Shown here: positions 8,826 through 18,961 of the stretch, piece by piece | Position numbering within the stretch: the stretch's first letter is position 1 | Layout of the letters: each line of letters begins with the position of its first letter | Source: Methyloversatilis discipulorum | GTDB taxonomy: Bacteria > Pseudomonadota > Gammaproteobacteria > Burkholderiales > Rhodocyclaceae | Direction: 5' to 3' | Assembly (NCBI RefSeq): GCF_018780585.1 | Contig: NZ_JADMJL010000003.1 | Location: forward strand, 45,520 to 109,519 | Length of the DNA stretch: 64,000 nucleotides | Program-made: the position numbers and the translations under genes | Notes under the pieces: generated by a model | What the model saw: only the letters and a program-made list of their open reading frames with translations | The model's database searches: none | What the model was told of the DNA's origin: nothing

Positions 8826-9602
8826 TCAGCGGCGCTCGGCGCAGTGGTTGGCGATCCGCACGTAGTCGGCGACTTCGAGGGTTTCGCCGCGGCGTGACGG
8901 GTCGATGCCGAGCGCGTCCCAGTCCGCCGTATCGAGGTGCTCGCGCAGCGTATTGCGCAGCGTCTTGCGACGCTGGCCGAAGGCGGCCTTGACGATGGCC
9001 GACATCAGCAGCGGGTCGCGCGCGGTCAGCTGTTCGACCGGGCGCGGGCGCAGATGCACGATGGCCGACATCACCTTGGGCGCCGGCCGGAAGGCGCCCG
9101 GCGGCACGTCGAACAGGTGGGCGCACTCAAAGCGGTACTGCAGCATGACGGACAGCCGACCGTACTCGTCGGTGTCCGGCGCGGCGACGATGCGATCGAC
9201 CACTTCCTTCTGCAGCATGAAGGTCATGTCGCGCACGCGTTCGGCGTGCTCGGCAAGGTGGAACAGCAGCGGGCTGGAAATGTTGTACGGCAGGTTGCCG
9301 ATCACCCGCACGTCGTCGCCGAGCGCACCGAAGTCGAACTTCAGCGCGTCGGTCTCGTGTATCTCGAGCTTCGGCGCGAGGTCGCCTTCGCGCAGTCGCT
9401 GGGCGAGGTCGCGGTCGATCTCGACCACGTGCAGGTGATCGATCCTCTCGGTCACCGGCCGCGTCATGGCGCCCAGACCGGGGCCGATCTCCACCATCAC
9501 CTGACCCGGCTTCGGATCGATGGCCGCGACGATCTTGCGGATGATGTTGCCATCGACCAGGAAGTTCTGGCCGAAGCGTTTGCGGGCGCGGTGCTGTTCC
9601 AT
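8826..9602 (-). CDS. rsmA: 16S rRNA A1518/A1519 dimethyltransferase
   Basis: RsmA (KsgA), 258 residues, the family's usual length. It uses S-adenosylmethionine to dimethylate two adjacent adenines near the 3' end of 16S rRNA during 30S maturation. Visible motifs: KRFGQNFLVDGNII at the start, the SAM site VEIGPGLGAMT (about 37-47), and the catalytic NLPYNIS (about 104-110). Its ATG shares one base with the pdxA stop, so it is coupled to pdxA. It is the last gene of lptD-surA-pdxA-rsmA, an order conserved in many proteobacteria. Confidence 0.97.
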   Translation of the reverse strand: MEQHRARKRFGQNFLVDGNIIRKIVAAIDPKPGQVMVEIGPGLGAMTRPVTERIDHLHVVEIDRDLAQRLREGDLAPKLEIHETDALKFDFGALGDDVRVIGNLPYNISSPLLFHLAEHAERVRDMTFMLQKEVVDRIVAAPDTDEYGRLSVMLQYRFECAHLFDVPPGAFRPAPKVMSAIVHLRPRPVEQLTARDPLLMSAIVKAAFGQRRKTLRNTLREHLDTADWDALGIDPSRRGETLEVADYVRIANHCAERR

Positions 9603-10597
9603 CAGTGTCCGCTCATCGCAATGGCCGCCTCGACCGCCTCGACCAGACTGCTCGCGTCAGCGCGGCCGCTGCCGGCCAGGTCAAGCGCAGTGCCGTGATC
9701 GACCGAGGTGCGGATGATGGGCAGGCCGAGCGTGATGTTGATGCCGTGGCCGAAGGTCGCGTACTTCAGCACCGGCAGGCCCTGGTCGTGGAACATCGCC
9801 AGCACGGCGTCGGCGCCGTCCAGGTGCCGCGGCACGAACAGCGTGTCGGCCGGCAGCGGGCCTTCAAGATGCATGCCTTCAGCCCGCAGCGCGTCGAGCA
9901 CCGGCGTGATCACGTCGATCTCCTCGCGCCCCATGTGCCCGCTCTCCCCGGCGTGCGGATTGAGGCCGGCGACCACGATGTGCGGACGGGCGATGCCGAA
10001 GCGGGTGCGCAGGTCGGCGTCGAGGATGCGCAGCGTCTGCATCAGCGACTCGCGCGTGATGGCGGCCGGCACGGCGGACAGCGGCAGGTGGGTAGTGGCC
10101 AGCGCCACGCGCAGCCAGGGGCCGTCGGCGTTCGCGCCGGTGCGGCCGGCCAGCATCATGACGACGCGCGGCGTACCAGTGCTGTCGGCCAGGTATTCGG
10201 TGTGACCGGAGAAGGGCACGCCGGCGTCGTTGATGACGCCCTTGTGCAGCGGCGCCGTCACCATGGCGGCGAACTCGCCACTGACACAGCCGTCGCGGGC
10301 GCGGTCGAGCAGCGACAGCACATAGCGGGCGTTGGCGACGTCGAGTCGCCCGGCCGTCGAGGGCACGGCCAGCGGGCTGTGCAGCACTTCGAGCGCGCTG
10401 TCGTCGGCATCGCTTGCCGGGTCATATGCGCGCAGTCGCACCTGCAAGCCGGCCGCCTGTGCGCGCTCGGCAATCAGGCCGGCATCGCCGAGCACCACCA
10501 GCCGGGCGGCGAAGCGTCGGCCGCACAGGGCCGCGCACAGTTCGGGGCCGACTCCGGCCGGTTCGCCGCTGGTGACTGCGATGCGGGGGCGGTTCAC
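9602..10597 (-). CDS. pdxA: 4-hydroxythreonine-4-phosphate dehydrogenase
   Basis: PdxA, 331 residues. It oxidises 4-phosphohydroxy-L-threonine with NAD in de novo pyridoxal-5'-phosphate synthesis. Motifs: [17 protein letters not shown] opening ([10 protein letters not shown]), [16 protein letters not shown] (about 205), and the metal-binding [12 protein letters not shown] and [10 protein letters not shown] near the end. The start is GTG at 10597, seven bases after the surA stop. Full length, no oddities. Confidence 0.96.
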   Translation of the reverse strand: MNRPRIAVTSGEPAGVGPELCAALCGRRFAARLVVLGDAGLIAERAQAAGLQVRLRAYDPASDADDSALEVLHSPLAVPSTAGRLDVANARYVLSLLDRARDGCVSGEFAAMVTAPLHKGVINDAGVPFSGHTEYLADSTGTPRVVMMLAGRTGANADGPWLRVALATTHLPLSAVPAAITRESLMQTLRILDADLRTRFGIARPHIVVAGLNPHAGESGHMGREEIDVITPVLDALRAEGMHLEGPLPADTLFVPRHLDGADAVLAMFHDQGLPVLKYATFGHGINITLGLPIIRTSVDHGTALDLAGSGRADASSLVEAVEAAIAMSGH

Positions 10598-10604
10598 CGC
10601 GGTC

Positions 10605-11939
10605 TCATCGCTCGTCGTTCAGACGGATTTCGACGTAAGCGCGGTCGCGCAGCTGACGCACCCAGTCCTGATACACCTCTTCCGCCTTGCGCTCGCGCAG
10701 CGCGAGGCGCGCGGCGGCACGCTGACGTTCGGTCGATACGTCCTCGACCCGGCGTTCGACCACCTGGATCAGATGCCAGCCGAAAGGCGACTGCACCGGT
10801 TCGCTCACCTTGCCCGGTTCGAGCGCATTCATCACCTTCTCGAACTCCGGCACCGTGTCGCCCGGGTAGAGCCAGCCGAGGTCGCCGCCCTTGGCGGCCG
10901 ACAGATCCTGCGAGTTGGAGCGCGCCAGTTCCTCGAAATCGCCGCCGTTGTCCAGGCGTTCCTTGATGCCGGTCAGGCGGCGGCGCGCCTCGGCGTCATT
11001 CACCACTTCCGAGGTTTTGATCAGGATGTGACGGGCGCGCGTCTGACTGACGCGGGCATCGCTGGCGCCGGCACCGCCACGCTTGTCCACCAGCTTCATG
11101 ATGTGAAAGCCGGCCGGGCTGCGCATCACCTCGCTCACCTGCCCCGGCTTCAGATTGGGCAGCATGTCGGCGAACAGCTGCGGCAGACGGTCGAGCGGAC
11201 GCCAGCCCAGGCTGCCGCCGGACAGTGCATCCGGCGCATCCGAGTAGGACGCCGCGACACGGGCGAAATCCTCGCCCTTGGCCAGCTGTTCCATCGCCGC
11301 GTCGGCACGTGCCTTCAGCCGCATCAGCGTTTCCGGGCTGGCCCCTTCCGGTACGCGCAGCAGGATGTGCGAGACATTGAATTCCTCGCGCTGGTCGGCC
11401 TTGCGCTCCGGGTTGGCGAGGTAATTGTCGATCTCGCCCTCGGTCACCACGACGCGGCTTTCGACCTCGCGGTCACGCAGACGGCTGAGGATGATTTCCT
11501 TGCGGATGTCCTCGCGGAAGCGCGGCCACGGGATGCCGTCGCGCTCAACCGCAGAACGCAGCTGGGTCGCGTTCATGTTATTGCTCTCGGCAATGCGCCC
11601 GAGCGCGGCTTCGAGCATGCGGTCGTCGATGCGCATCTGCGTCTCTTCTGCGTGCTGCAGCTGCACCTTCTCGTAAATCATCCGCTCCAGCACCTGCCGC
11701 TCGAAGTCCTCGCGCGGCGGCGGCGTCACGTTGCGTCCGCGCAACTGGGCAATCGCCTGTTCGGTACGCGAGCGCAATTCGAACAGGGTGATCGCGTCGC
11801 TATTGACGACGGCAACGATGCGATCCACTTCGACCACATCGGAGGGCTCTGCCTGCCCGTTCGGCTGCGCCTGCGCGAGCGCTGCGCCGAAGAGGCCCAG
11901 AACGGCCAGCAGGCAGGCCGGAATCAGTTTGTTCAGCAT
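10605..11939 (-). CDS. surA: Periplasmic chaperone and peptidyl-prolyl isomerase SurA
   Basis: SurA, 444 residues from the ATG at 11939; the frame is open further upstream but that part overlaps lptD and lacks a signal peptide. Signal peptide about 1-22 (LAQAQ). The N-terminal chaperone domain contains [13 protein letters not shown], followed by two parvulin domains, each with GGSLGW or GGDLGW and a PGKVSEP or PGQVSEV strand. It escorts unfolded outer-membrane proteins, including LptD, to the BAM complex. It starts 13 bases after the lptD stop, so the two are co-expressed. Confidence 0.95.
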   Translation of the reverse strand: MLNKLIPACLLAVLGLFGAALAQAQPNGQAEPSDVVEVDRIVAVVNSDAITLFELRSRTEQAIAQLRGRNVTPPPREDFERQVLERMIYEKVQLQHAEETQMRIDDRMLEAALGRIAESNNMNATQLRSAVERDGIPWPRFREDIRKEIILSRLRDREVESRVVVTEGEIDNYLANPERKADQREEFNVSHILLRVPEGASPETLMRLKARADAAMEQLAKGEDFARVAASYSDAPDALSGGSLGWRPLDRLPQLFADMLPNLKPGQVSEVMRSPAGFHIMKLVDKRGGAGASDARVSQTRARHILIKTSEVVNDAEARRRLTGIKERLDNGGDFEELARSNSQDLSAAKGGDLGWLYPGDTVPEFEKVMNALEPGKVSEPVQSPFGWHLIQVVERRVEDVSTERQRAAARLALRERKAEEVYQDWVRQLRDRAYVEIRLNDER

Positions 11940-11952
11940 TAGGATAAGTCCG

Positions 11953-14835
11953 TCAGAAATCGTCGCCGAAAATCGGGTCGGCGGCACTCTGGTTGATCTG
12001 GCCGTAGCCGGGAATGCTGCGCTTGAGTGCATCGAGCGGGTTGGAGCCGATGCGCGAGAAATCGTTGAGCTCGAGCTGGAAGAACAGCGCGGTGCGGGTA
12101 CGTTGCACATTGGTGGCGATACGCTGGAACACGAAGCGGCCCACCCAGCAGCCGCCGTTGTACTCGAAACCCGCGAGGCCTTCGACCAGTCGACGCTCGG
12201 CGATCGAATAGTTGTGGCGCGCCACGGCGTACCAGCGATTCGTCAGCGGCCACTGCGCCGACAGGTCAAGATCGCGCACGTCTCCAATCGTGGTCGAGGC
12301 GCGGCGGAAACGGTAGGACGCATTCAGCACCTGCGCCTCGCGCGGATTCCAGCGCATGGTCAGGTTGTAGCGCTCGGTCTGCGAAAGGTCGGTGTTGTAC
12401 TGCACGGCCGCATCGACCCAGGTCTTCGGCAACAGCTCGCCGGACACCGCGGCCAGCGTGCTGGCGACGCGCTCTGTACGGGGCGTGCCGCCGGGCAGCG
12501 TGACCAGCTGGTCGCTGAAGTAGAAGCGCTGCCCCAGCGCGAGGCGAGCACGTTCCGATCCATTGACCGGATCGATGAAACGCGAGATCGCGGCCGTCGT
12601 GACCTGATTGCTGTCGGCGATACGGTCCTGACCGACGAATACGTTCTCCGAGAAGATCTGCGCGAAGTTGAAGTCGGCCAGCGCACTGTCGAACACCGGA
12701 TACTTCGACTGGTCCTTGTAGGTCGACAGCACGTAGTACATGCGCGGTTCGAAGGTCTGTATGAAGCCCTGACCGAACAGGTCGGAATCGCGCTCGAAGA
12801 CGGTGCCTGCGTCGAGACTGAAGATCGGGATCGAACGCGACAGCGAGGTCGACTGCGCAGCGTTCGCGGTTCCGCGATCGAGGTCGTAATTGCTCAGATG
12901 CACGCCGACCTTGGGCGTGATGAACATGTAGGAGTTGCGCATCGGCAGCGACAGCTGCGGATAGACGACGGCACGACGACCCTGGTCGCGCGTCACATCG
13001 TCGATGCGGAAATCGGTGTAGTTGGCCAGCGTGCTGAACACCAGCCCGCCCGGCAGATCGGAACGCAGCGCATTGAATGTGACGCTGGGTAGCAGACGGT
13101 AGATATCAGGCAGGTTCGCGAGCGTCTGATAATCGGTCGCCCTTGCAGAAACTTGCCACCAGTCGCCCGAGTATGTGAGTGACCCCTCGCGCGGAAGATA
13201 GCTTAGAGAGGTGATTGCGAGTCGTGCCCCAAGATCCGTGTAGTAATTGCGGTCCGATACCGAATTGATGTTCAGCGAGCCAGTCAGGCGCTCGTTGAAC
13301 CGGTGCGCGTGCTGCATGCTGAAGGCGTAGCGATCACGCTCTGCCAGACGATCGCTCGGCAGGTAATCGAGCCGTATCTTGCCGGCATAGTCTTCCTGCA
13401 GGTAGCGGAACTCGCTGCTGAGCATCAGGCCGCGCGTACCGAGTACGCGCAGGCCGATGGTGGCATCCATGTTCGGCGCGATATTCCAGTAGTACGGCAG
13501 CAGCAGGTCGATACCGGTGCGGTTGGTCACACCGAAGGTGGGCGTCAGGAAACCGGACTTGCGGCGATTGTTCAGCGAGAAATCGAGCCAGGGCGAATAC
13601 AGGACCGGCACACCCTTGAAGATGATCTTGCCGTTGCGGCCCTCGCCCTCTTCCGACTCGAAGTCGAGATTGAGCGTATCGACCTGCGCATACCAGTCCG
13701 GGTTTTCCGGGCCGCAGGTCGAGTAGGTCGCGTTCTCCATGCGGATGCGGTTCTCGCCGAGAAACTCCATCACGTCGGCTTCACCGCGGCCGGTGGTGGT
13801 ACGCAGGTTCTCGCCAGTCTGCAGATTGCGCCGCACGGTGTAGCGCGGCTTGTCGAACACGCCCTCGCTGCGCGTCAACTGGTAACGCAGCGACGGGCCC
13901 TCGACCACGTCCTCGCCGCGTACCAGGCGCACATTGCCCTGCGCCCGCAGTTCGTCTGTAGGCGGCTCATAGACGATGGAATCGGCAGTCAGCGAGGTGG
14001 TCGCGCGGCGCAGTTCGGCAGTGCCTTCGGCGCGCATCACGGCGTCGGTGGTGCCGTCCAGCTGATCGGCGGCGATCAGCGTCGCGCGCGACTCGGGGTG
14101 ACGCTCGACGTACTCCGACAGCGTGATCGCCCCCTTGAGCATGCGCGTCTCGTCGTCCTCCGGCACCTGCGGCGGCAGCGCGCCGGTGACGTCCGCTTCC
14201 TGCGCGGCCGGCGCACCGGCAATGACAGTCTCGCCGGTCTGACCCGCCGGCACACGCCGACGCGCCACCGGCGGCGTGCCCATCAGCGATCTATCGACCT
14301 TGAGCGGCGGCATGTTGCGCGCCGTCGTCACGTTGCGGTAGGGCGGTGCCTCGTCAAGCGCGGCCTGCGCCGTCGGCGGTGCAACGCGCGCGCCCGGCGG
14401 CGCCTTGACCAGCGAACGGTCGACCTTCAGCGGCGGCAGGTTGCGGGCATTCGATGCCGTCGCCGGCGCGACAGGTGCAGCAGCCGGTCTGACGGACGCC
14501 GGAGCGGCCTTCAGCGCTGGAGCTGGAGCCGGAGCAGGCGCTGGAGCCGGCGCCGCTTCGACGGCAACCGGTGCCTCTGCGGCCGGCTGTCCCGGCGTCG
14601 CCACCGGAAACACTTCCACGCCCGGTGCAGCCGCCGGCGTCTCGGCCGGCGCCGCAGCGCCGCCGGTCGCGGCCGGCTGCTTCGGCGCAGCGGCCGGCTT
14701 GGCGGCGCCCGTCTTGGCCGGCCGCTGTGACGGCGGCACCAGGGACGGATCGACCTTCAGCGAAGGAAGTGCATCGGCCGCCTGTGCGCCGCAGGCCATC
14801 CAGGCCAGATAGAGAATGACGGAACGCCTGAGCAC
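11953..14835 (-). CDS. lptD: LPS-assembly outer-membrane protein LptD with long repetitive N-terminal extension
   Basis: LptD, 960 residues, longer than most (about 750-800). With LptE it inserts lipopolysaccharide into the outer leaflet. Signal peptide about 1-20. Residues 21-240 are Ala/Pro-rich and contain three copies of an 11-residue unit: LPSLKVDPSLV (about 23), LPPLKVDRSLV (about 131) and MPPLKVDRSLM (about 174). Then come the OstA/jellyroll domain (ADSIVYEPPTDELRAQGNV region) and the beta-barrel. Only two cysteines are seen in the mature protein, TCGPENPDW and GGCWVGRF, at the positions of the non-adjacent disulfide; E. coli has four. Divergent from amgK. Confidence 0.93.
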   Translation of the reverse strand: MLRRSVILYLAWMACGAQAADALPSLKVDPSLVPPSQRPAKTGAAKPAAAPKQPAATGGAAAPAETPAAAPGVEVFPVATPGQPAAEAPVAVEAAPAPAPAPAPAPALKAAPASVRPAAAPVAPATASNARNLPPLKVDRSLVKAPPGARVAPPTAQAALDEAPPYRNVTTARNMPPLKVDRSLMGTPPVARRRVPAGQTGETVIAGAPAAQEADVTGALPPQVPEDDETRMLKGAITLSEYVERHPESRATLIAADQLDGTTDAVMRAEGTAELRRATTSLTADSIVYEPPTDELRAQGNVRLVRGEDVVEGPSLRYQLTRSEGVFDKPRYTVRRNLQTGENLRTTTGRGEADVMEFLGENRIRMENATYSTCGPENPDWYAQVDTLNLDFESEEGEGRNGKIIFKGVPVLYSPWLDFSLNNRRKSGFLTPTFGVTNRTGIDLLLPYYWNIAPNMDATIGLRVLGTRGLMLSSEFRYLQEDYAGKIRLDYLPSDRLAERDRYAFSMQHAHRFNERLTGSLNINSVSDRNYYTDLGARLAITSLSYLPREGSLTYSGDWWQVSARATDYQTLANLPDIYRLLPSVTFNALRSDLPGGLVFSTLANYTDFRIDDVTRDQGRRAVVYPQLSLPMRNSYMFITPKVGVHLSNYDLDRGTANAAQSTSLSRSIPIFSLDAGTVFERDSDLFGQGFIQTFEPRMYYVLSTYKDQSKYPVFDSALADFNFAQIFSENVFVGQDRIADSNQVTTAAISRFIDPVNGSERARLALGQRFYFSDQLVTLPGGTPRTERVASTLAAVSGELLPKTWVDAAVQYNTDLSQTERYNLTMRWNPREAQVLNASYRFRRASTTIGDVRDLDLSAQWPLTNRWYAVARHNYSIAERRLVEGLAGFEYNGGCWVGRFVFQRIATNVQRTRTALFFQLELNDFSRIGSNPLDALKRSIPGYGQINQSAADPIFGDDF

Positions 14836-14926
14836 GAATGAGAGGGCTGGAAGCGGGCTGATCGCGGGTTGAACTCCGGCTTTCGCGCCCGGGCGACGGA
14901 TCGCCGGCTTGCACGCAGCCGCGTTA

Positions 14927-14932
14927 TAGAAT
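14927..14932 (+). promoter_or_regulatory. Candidate -10 element of amgK-murU
   Basis: TAGAAT within TTATAGAATCACGC, about 100 bases before the amgK ATG in the 198-base lptD-amgK divergent region. I see no convincing -35 at 16-18 bases. The same TAGAAT followed by a C-rich stretch recurs before the MBOAT gene and dusB. Confidence 0.35.
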
Positions 14933-15033
14933 CACGCATCTTATCAAACGCGACCCGGTTGCCGGCCTGCGATGGCAACAATTTGCAGATCGCGACGCCG
15001 GCCCGCCGGTCAGCCGCCCCGGCCCCACCGAAC

Positions 15034-16038
15034 ATGACCCAAGACCCGCGCCTCGACGCACTCACTGCCTGGCTGCAGGCGCAGTTTCCCGGCCAGACCC
15101 TCGACATCCGCCCGGCCTCGGCCGACGCCAGCTTCCGCCGCTATTTCCGGGTGACGCTGCCCGACGGCAGCACCCACATCGCGATGGACGCTCCGCCGCC
15201 GCAGGAAAACTGCCGCCCCTTCGTTGCCGTGCAGGCGCTGTTCGAGGCGGCCGGCGCCCATGTGCCGGCGCTGCGCGCGCAGGATGTCGAACAGGGTTTC
15301 CTGCTGCTGTCCGACCTCGGCAGCACCACCTATCTTGATGTGCTCGACGCAGAAAACGCCCCGGCGCTCTATTTCGACGCCACCACCGCGTTGATCGCCA
15401 TGCAGAAAGCCAGCCGGCCCGGCGTGTTGCCCGAGTACGACCGCGACCGCCTGCTGGCGGAGATGGAACTGTTCCCGGTGTGGTACGTCGGGCGCCATCT
15501 GAAGGCCGAACTGTCGGAGGCCGAGACGACCGCGCTGTACGATGTGTTCGACCGCATCCTCGACGTGAATCTGGCCGAGCCGCAGGTGTTCGTGCACCGC
15601 GACTACCACAGCCGCAACCTGATGGTGACGATGCCCAACCCCGGCGTGCTCGACTTCCAGGACGCCGTGTACGGCCCGATCAGCTATGACCTGGTCAGCC
15701 TGTTCAAGGACGCCTACATCGCCTGGGACGAGGAGCAGACGCTGGACTGGCTCATCCGCTACTGGCAGGACGCAAAGCGCGCCGGCCTGCCGGTGCGCGA
15801 GGACTTCGCTGACTTCCACCGCGACTACGAGTTCATGGGCGCACAGCGCCACCTGAAAGTGCTCGGCATCTTCGCCCGCCTGTACCACCGCGACGGCAAG
15901 GACGGCTACCTGAAAGACATGCCGCGCGTGATGAAGCATCTGCTTGCCACTGCCAGCCGCTACCGCGATCTTGCGCCGCTGGCCAGGCTGCTCAACCGTC
16001 TTGAAGGCATCACGCCGCAGGCCGGCTACACCTTCTGA
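15034..16038 (+). CDS. amgK: Cell-wall amino-sugar kinase AmgK
   Basis: A 334-residue aminoglycoside-phosphotransferase-fold kinase. Motifs: ASFRRYFRV glycine-loop-like segment, the catalytic [11 protein letters not shown] (about 188-198) and the metal-binding [15 protein letters not shown]. In Pseudomonas, AmgK phosphorylates the anomeric position of MurNAc (and GlcNAc) released from peptidoglycan, bypassing de novo UDP-MurNAc synthesis and giving fosfomycin tolerance. The call rests on the family pattern plus the one-base overlap (TGATG) with murU and the neighbouring lptD-surA, as in pseudomonads. The start at 15034 fits the family's N-terminus; the upstream open frame is not coding-like. 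Confidence 0.88.
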   Translation: MTQDPRLDALTAWLQAQFPGQTLDIRPASADASFRRYFRVTLPDGSTHIAMDAPPPQENCRPFVAVQALFEAAGAHVPALRAQDVEQGFLLLSDLGSTTYLDVLDAENAPALYFDATTALIAMQKASRPGVLPEYDRDRLLAEMELFPVWYVGRHLKAELSEAETTALYDVFDRILDVNLAEPQVFVHRDYHSRNLMVTMPNPGVLDFQDAVYGPISYDLVSLFKDAYIAWDEEQTLDWLIRYWQDAKRAGLPVREDFADFHRDYEFMGAQRHLKVLGIFARLYHRDGKDGYLKDMPRVMKHLLATASRYRDLAPLARLLNRLEGITPQAGYTF

Positions 16039-16727
16039 TGAAAGCGATGATCCTCGCCGCCGGCCGCGGCGAGCGCATGCGCCCGCTGACCGACCACCTG
16101 CCCAAGCCGCTGCTCGAAGTCGGCGGCCGGCCGCTCATCGTCTGGCATATCGACGCACTGCGGGCGGCCGGCGTCACCGACCTCGTGATCAACCACGCCC
16201 ACCTCGGCCACAAGCTGGTCGAGGCGCTCGGCGACGGCAGTGCGCTCGGCGTCCGCATCGCCTGGTCGGCAGAACCTGAAGGCGCGCTGGAAACCGCCGG
16301 CGGCATCGCGCACGCGCGCCAGCTGCTCGGCAACGCTCCGTTTGTCGTGGTCAATGGCGACATCTGGTGCGACGCCGACTTTGCGGCCCTCGCGCAGGCC
16401 GCATCGGCGCTGCACGCCGACGGCGACCTCGCCCACCTGCTGCTGGTGCCCAACCCGCCACACAATCCGGGCGGCGACTTCGTATTGCGTGACGACCGCG
16501 TATACGACGAGAACGACGGCCGGCTCACCTTCTCAGGCATCGGCGCCTATCACCCCTCGCTGTTCGACAGCCTCGATCCGGACGCGCCGGCAAAGCTCGC
16601 GCCGCTGCTGCGGGCGGCGATGCGCGAAGGCCGCGTCGGCGGCGCGCTGCACCGCGGCCACTGGCACGACGTCGGCACCCCGCAGCGGCTGGCCGAGGTC
16701 GACGCGCTGGCGCGCAAGGACGGCTGA
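16038..16727 (+). CDS. murU: N-acetylmuramate-1-phosphate uridylyltransferase MurU
   Basis: A 229-residue sugar nucleotidyltransferase. Motifs: [17 protein letters not shown] (nucleotide loop), PKPLLEVGG, an [10 protein letters not shown] segment, and [11 protein letters not shown] with the metal-binding Asp. The C-terminus has the short [13 protein letters not shown] tail of MurU/RmlA-like enzymes without an acyltransferase domain. It makes UDP-MurNAc from UTP and the AmgK product. Overlaps amgK by one base and ends six bases from the convergent sensor-kinase gene. Confidence 0.9.
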   Translation: MKAMILAAGRGERMRPLTDHLPKPLLEVGGRPLIVWHIDALRAAGVTDLVINHAHLGHKLVEALGDGSALGVRIAWSAEPEGALETAGGIAHARQLLGNAPFVVVNGDIWCDADFAALAQAASALHADGDLAHLLLVPNPPHNPGGDFVLRDDRVYDENDGRLTFSGIGAYHPSLFDSLDPDAPAKLAPLLRAAMREGRVGGALHRGHWHDVGTPQRLAEVDALARKDG

Positions 16728-16733
16728 AACCGA

Positions 16734-18215
16734 TCAGGCGGCCAGCGGCAGACGCAGATCGATGTGCATGCCGCCACCGTCGGCATCGCGCAATTCGATG
16801 TCGCCGCCCAAGCGCTCGACCACCTCGCGCACGATGGCCAGACCCAGCCCGGTACCGCTGCCCGCCGATCCGGGAATGCGGAAATACGGCTCGAAAACCC
16901 GCTCGCGCAGTTCAGGCGGTATCCCCGGCCCCGCGTCGATGACGGCCAGGCGCGCCACATCCCCGTCGCGCGACAGGCGCACCGTGATGGTCGTCCCCGT
17001 GGGTGCATAACGCTGCGCGTTGTCGATCAGATTGCCCGCCATGCTGGACAGGCCTGTAGGGTCAGCGCGCATGATCAGCGGGTCTCCGCAGCTTTCGAAG
17101 GCCAGCAGATGACCACTCGATTCGCAGGCCGGCAGCCGCTGCGCCACCGCGTCGGACACCACGTCACGCAGAGACACCGCCATGTCGTGGGTGGCGCGGC
17201 CGGCGCGGCTGTGCGCCAGCATCTGCTCGGCCAGATGTACGGTGCGCGCCACTCCTTCGAGCAGGCTGTCGAGCGACTTGTCGCGCTGTATCGCGTCTTC
17301 CGCGCGACGAGCGTTCTGCGCGTGGATGCGCAGCGCGGCCAGCGGCGTGCGCAGTTCGTGCGCGGCGGAATCGATGAAGCGCCGCTCGCGTTCCAGCGTG
17401 TTGCGCACCCGCGCGAACAGCGCGTTCAGCGCACCCAGCACCGGCATCATTTCGCGCGGCACGCGCGACAGCGTAAGAGGCTGGTCGTCCTGCGGGCGGC
17501 GGGCCGCGATGCGCTCGGTCATTTCGGACAGCGGGGCCAGACCGTAGCCGATCAGTAGCGCGTTGAGCAGCAGCACGACCACCAGTCCGACCAGCAGCGG
17601 CGCACCGGTGGCCCAGCCCAGCTTGGCCGTCAGTTCGGCGCGCGCGTCGGTGCGCTCGCCCACCTGTACCCACACGTCTCCGGCCCGCAGCACGAACACG
17701 CGCCACATGCCGTCGTCGAGGTCGTGGTCGCTGAAACCGGGCTTCATCGGTGCAAACGGTTTCTCCGGTGCCGACGACGAGCGCGCCAGCAGGCGATGAG
17801 CGGCGCCGCCGAAATCGACGCTCCACACCTGATAGGCAATATGCGTCTCGTACTCGTGTCCGAGCGGCGTTTCGACATCGTGATGACCGAACAGCCACTC
17901 CTGCAGTATCCACAGCAGTGCGAAACCCGGCTTTCCGGCCAGTTCGGCGTCATGCTCGTGCGCCATGTCGGCCAGCGGCCCCGGCAGCGACATGACCAAC
18001 GGGGCATTGATGGTGGCGTGCTCGACCTGTTGCGCGAGCAGACTTTCGAGCACACGCGCCGAGGTGGCCAGACGCGCATCGAACAGTTCATCCGCCTCGT
18101 CCTGTCCGGCCATCACCGCCAGCACCGCGGTGGTGCCGATCACGCACAACAGGATGAGGGCGCTGCCGGCCAGCAGCAGCGCGCGTATCGACATGCCGCG
18201 GAACGGCCGCATCAC
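16734..18215 (-). CDS. QseC/PmrB-like sensor histidine kinase
   Basis: A 493-residue membrane kinase. TM1 is at about 10-33, a periplasmic sensor region follows to about 190, and TM2 (VGLVVVLLLNALLIGYGLAPL) is near 205-225. Then come HAMP-like sequence, the phospho-acceptor box SAAHELRTPLAAL, and the ATPase boxes GNLIDNAQRY, VIDAGPGIP and GSGTGLGLAIV. Start is GTG 18215 or ATG 18212; the latter gives a TGATG-type junction with the regulator stop. It is the last gene of the seven-gene cluster, so it may sense something linked to the cluster's product. The ligand is unknown. Confidence 0.9.
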   Translation of the reverse strand: MMRPFRGMSIRALLLAGSALILLCVIGTTAVLAVMAGQDEADELFDARLATSARVLESLLAQQVEHATINAPLVMSLPGPLADMAHEHDAELAGKPGFALLWILQEWLFGHHDVETPLGHEYETHIAYQVWSVDFGGAAHRLLARSSSAPEKPFAPMKPGFSDHDLDDGMWRVFVLRAGDVWVQVGERTDARAELTAKLGWATGAPLLVGLVVVLLLNALLIGYGLAPLSEMTERIAARRPQDDQPLTLSRVPREMMPVLGALNALFARVRNTLERERRFIDSAAHELRTPLAALRIHAQNARRAEDAIQRDKSLDSLLEGVARTVHLAEQMLAHSRAGRATHDMAVSLRDVVSDAVAQRLPACESSGHLLAFESCGDPLIMRADPTGLSSMAGNLIDNAQRYAPTGTTITVRLSRDGDVARLAVIDAGPGIPPELRERVFEPYFRIPGSAGSGTGLGLAIVREVVERLGGDIELRDADGGGMHIDLRLPLAA

Positions 18216-18925
18216 TTGCCCTGCCGCGTCGCAGGCAACGGATCGATCACGTAGCCGACACCGCGCACGGTGCGTATCAGTTCGGGGTGGAATTTCTTGC
18301 GCAGATTGTGGATGTGCACATCCAGCGCATTGCTTTCGAGGTCGCTGTCCCAGCCGTAGATGTTCTCCACCAGCTGCTGCCGGCTCAGCACGTGGCCGAT
18401 GTTCTCCAGCAGGCGGCGCAGCACCATGAACTCGCGCCGCTGCAGTTCGACCGGCCGGTCGTCGATGCTCACCGTCAGCCCCGCCGTATCCAGCGTGATG
18501 CTGCCGTAGCGGATCAGGTTAACGACGGTGCCGCGGGTGCGCCGCTCGAGCACCCGCAGCCGGGCCAGCAGTTCGTCGAGGTCGAAGGGCTTGGTCAGAT
18601 AGTCGTCGGCACCGGCGTCCAGCCCGCCGATGCGCTGCGCCGTCGTGTCACGCGCACTGAGCACCAGCACCGGCGTCGTGACGCCGGCCTCGCGCGCGCG
18701 GCGCAGCACGTCCATGCCGTCGAGCCGCGGCAGACCGAGGTCGAGCACCGCCATGTCGACGCCGCCGCCGCGCAGCGCAGCCAGCGCCTGCGCGCCGTCA
18801 CGCACCCACTCGACCGTGTAGCGCGCGCGTTCGAGCGCGTCGCGGATGCCCGCCCCCAGCAACTCGTCGTCTTCAACCAGCAGAACCTTCATCGGTCTGG
18901 ACACGCCGTAACGGAAAGCCGTCAT
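18212..18925 (-). CDS. OmpR/QseB-family response regulator
   Basis: Receiver domain with acidic pocket LLVEDDELL, phospho-Asp in AVLDLGLPRLDG and a DDYLTKPFD lysine, then a winged-helix DNA-binding domain (ELQRREFMVLRRLLEN, ALDVHIHNLRKKF, IRTVRGVGYVI). 237 residues from the ATG at 18925, which has GGAG six bases upstream; the family's usual MKVLLVEDD start is the ATG at 18892, which lacks a site. It closely resembles QseB/PmrA-type regulators, which bind tandem TTAA hexamers; such a box lies in front of this operon (23255-23271). Separated from the TPR gene by 36 bases. Confidence 0.92.
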   Translation of the reverse strand: MTAFRYGVSRPMKVLLVEDDELLGAGIRDALERARYTVEWVRDGAQALAALRGGGVDMAVLDLGLPRLDGMDVLRRAREAGVTTPVLVLSARDTTAQRIGGLDAGADDYLTKPFDLDELLARLRVLERRTRGTVVNLIRYGSITLDTAGLTVSIDDRPVELQRREFMVLRRLLENIGHVLSRQQLVENIYGWDSDLESNALDVHIHNLRKKFHPELIRTVRGVGYVIDPLPATRQGK

Positions 18926-18961
18926 TGTCGCTCCAGGCGGACGTTCGTGCAGTACATCGAC

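Noticed and set aside
10605..12110. surA read from a start at 12110
   Set aside because: The extra 57 residues lie inside the lptD coding end and lack a signal peptide; the ATG at 11939 gives a normal SurA signal sequence.
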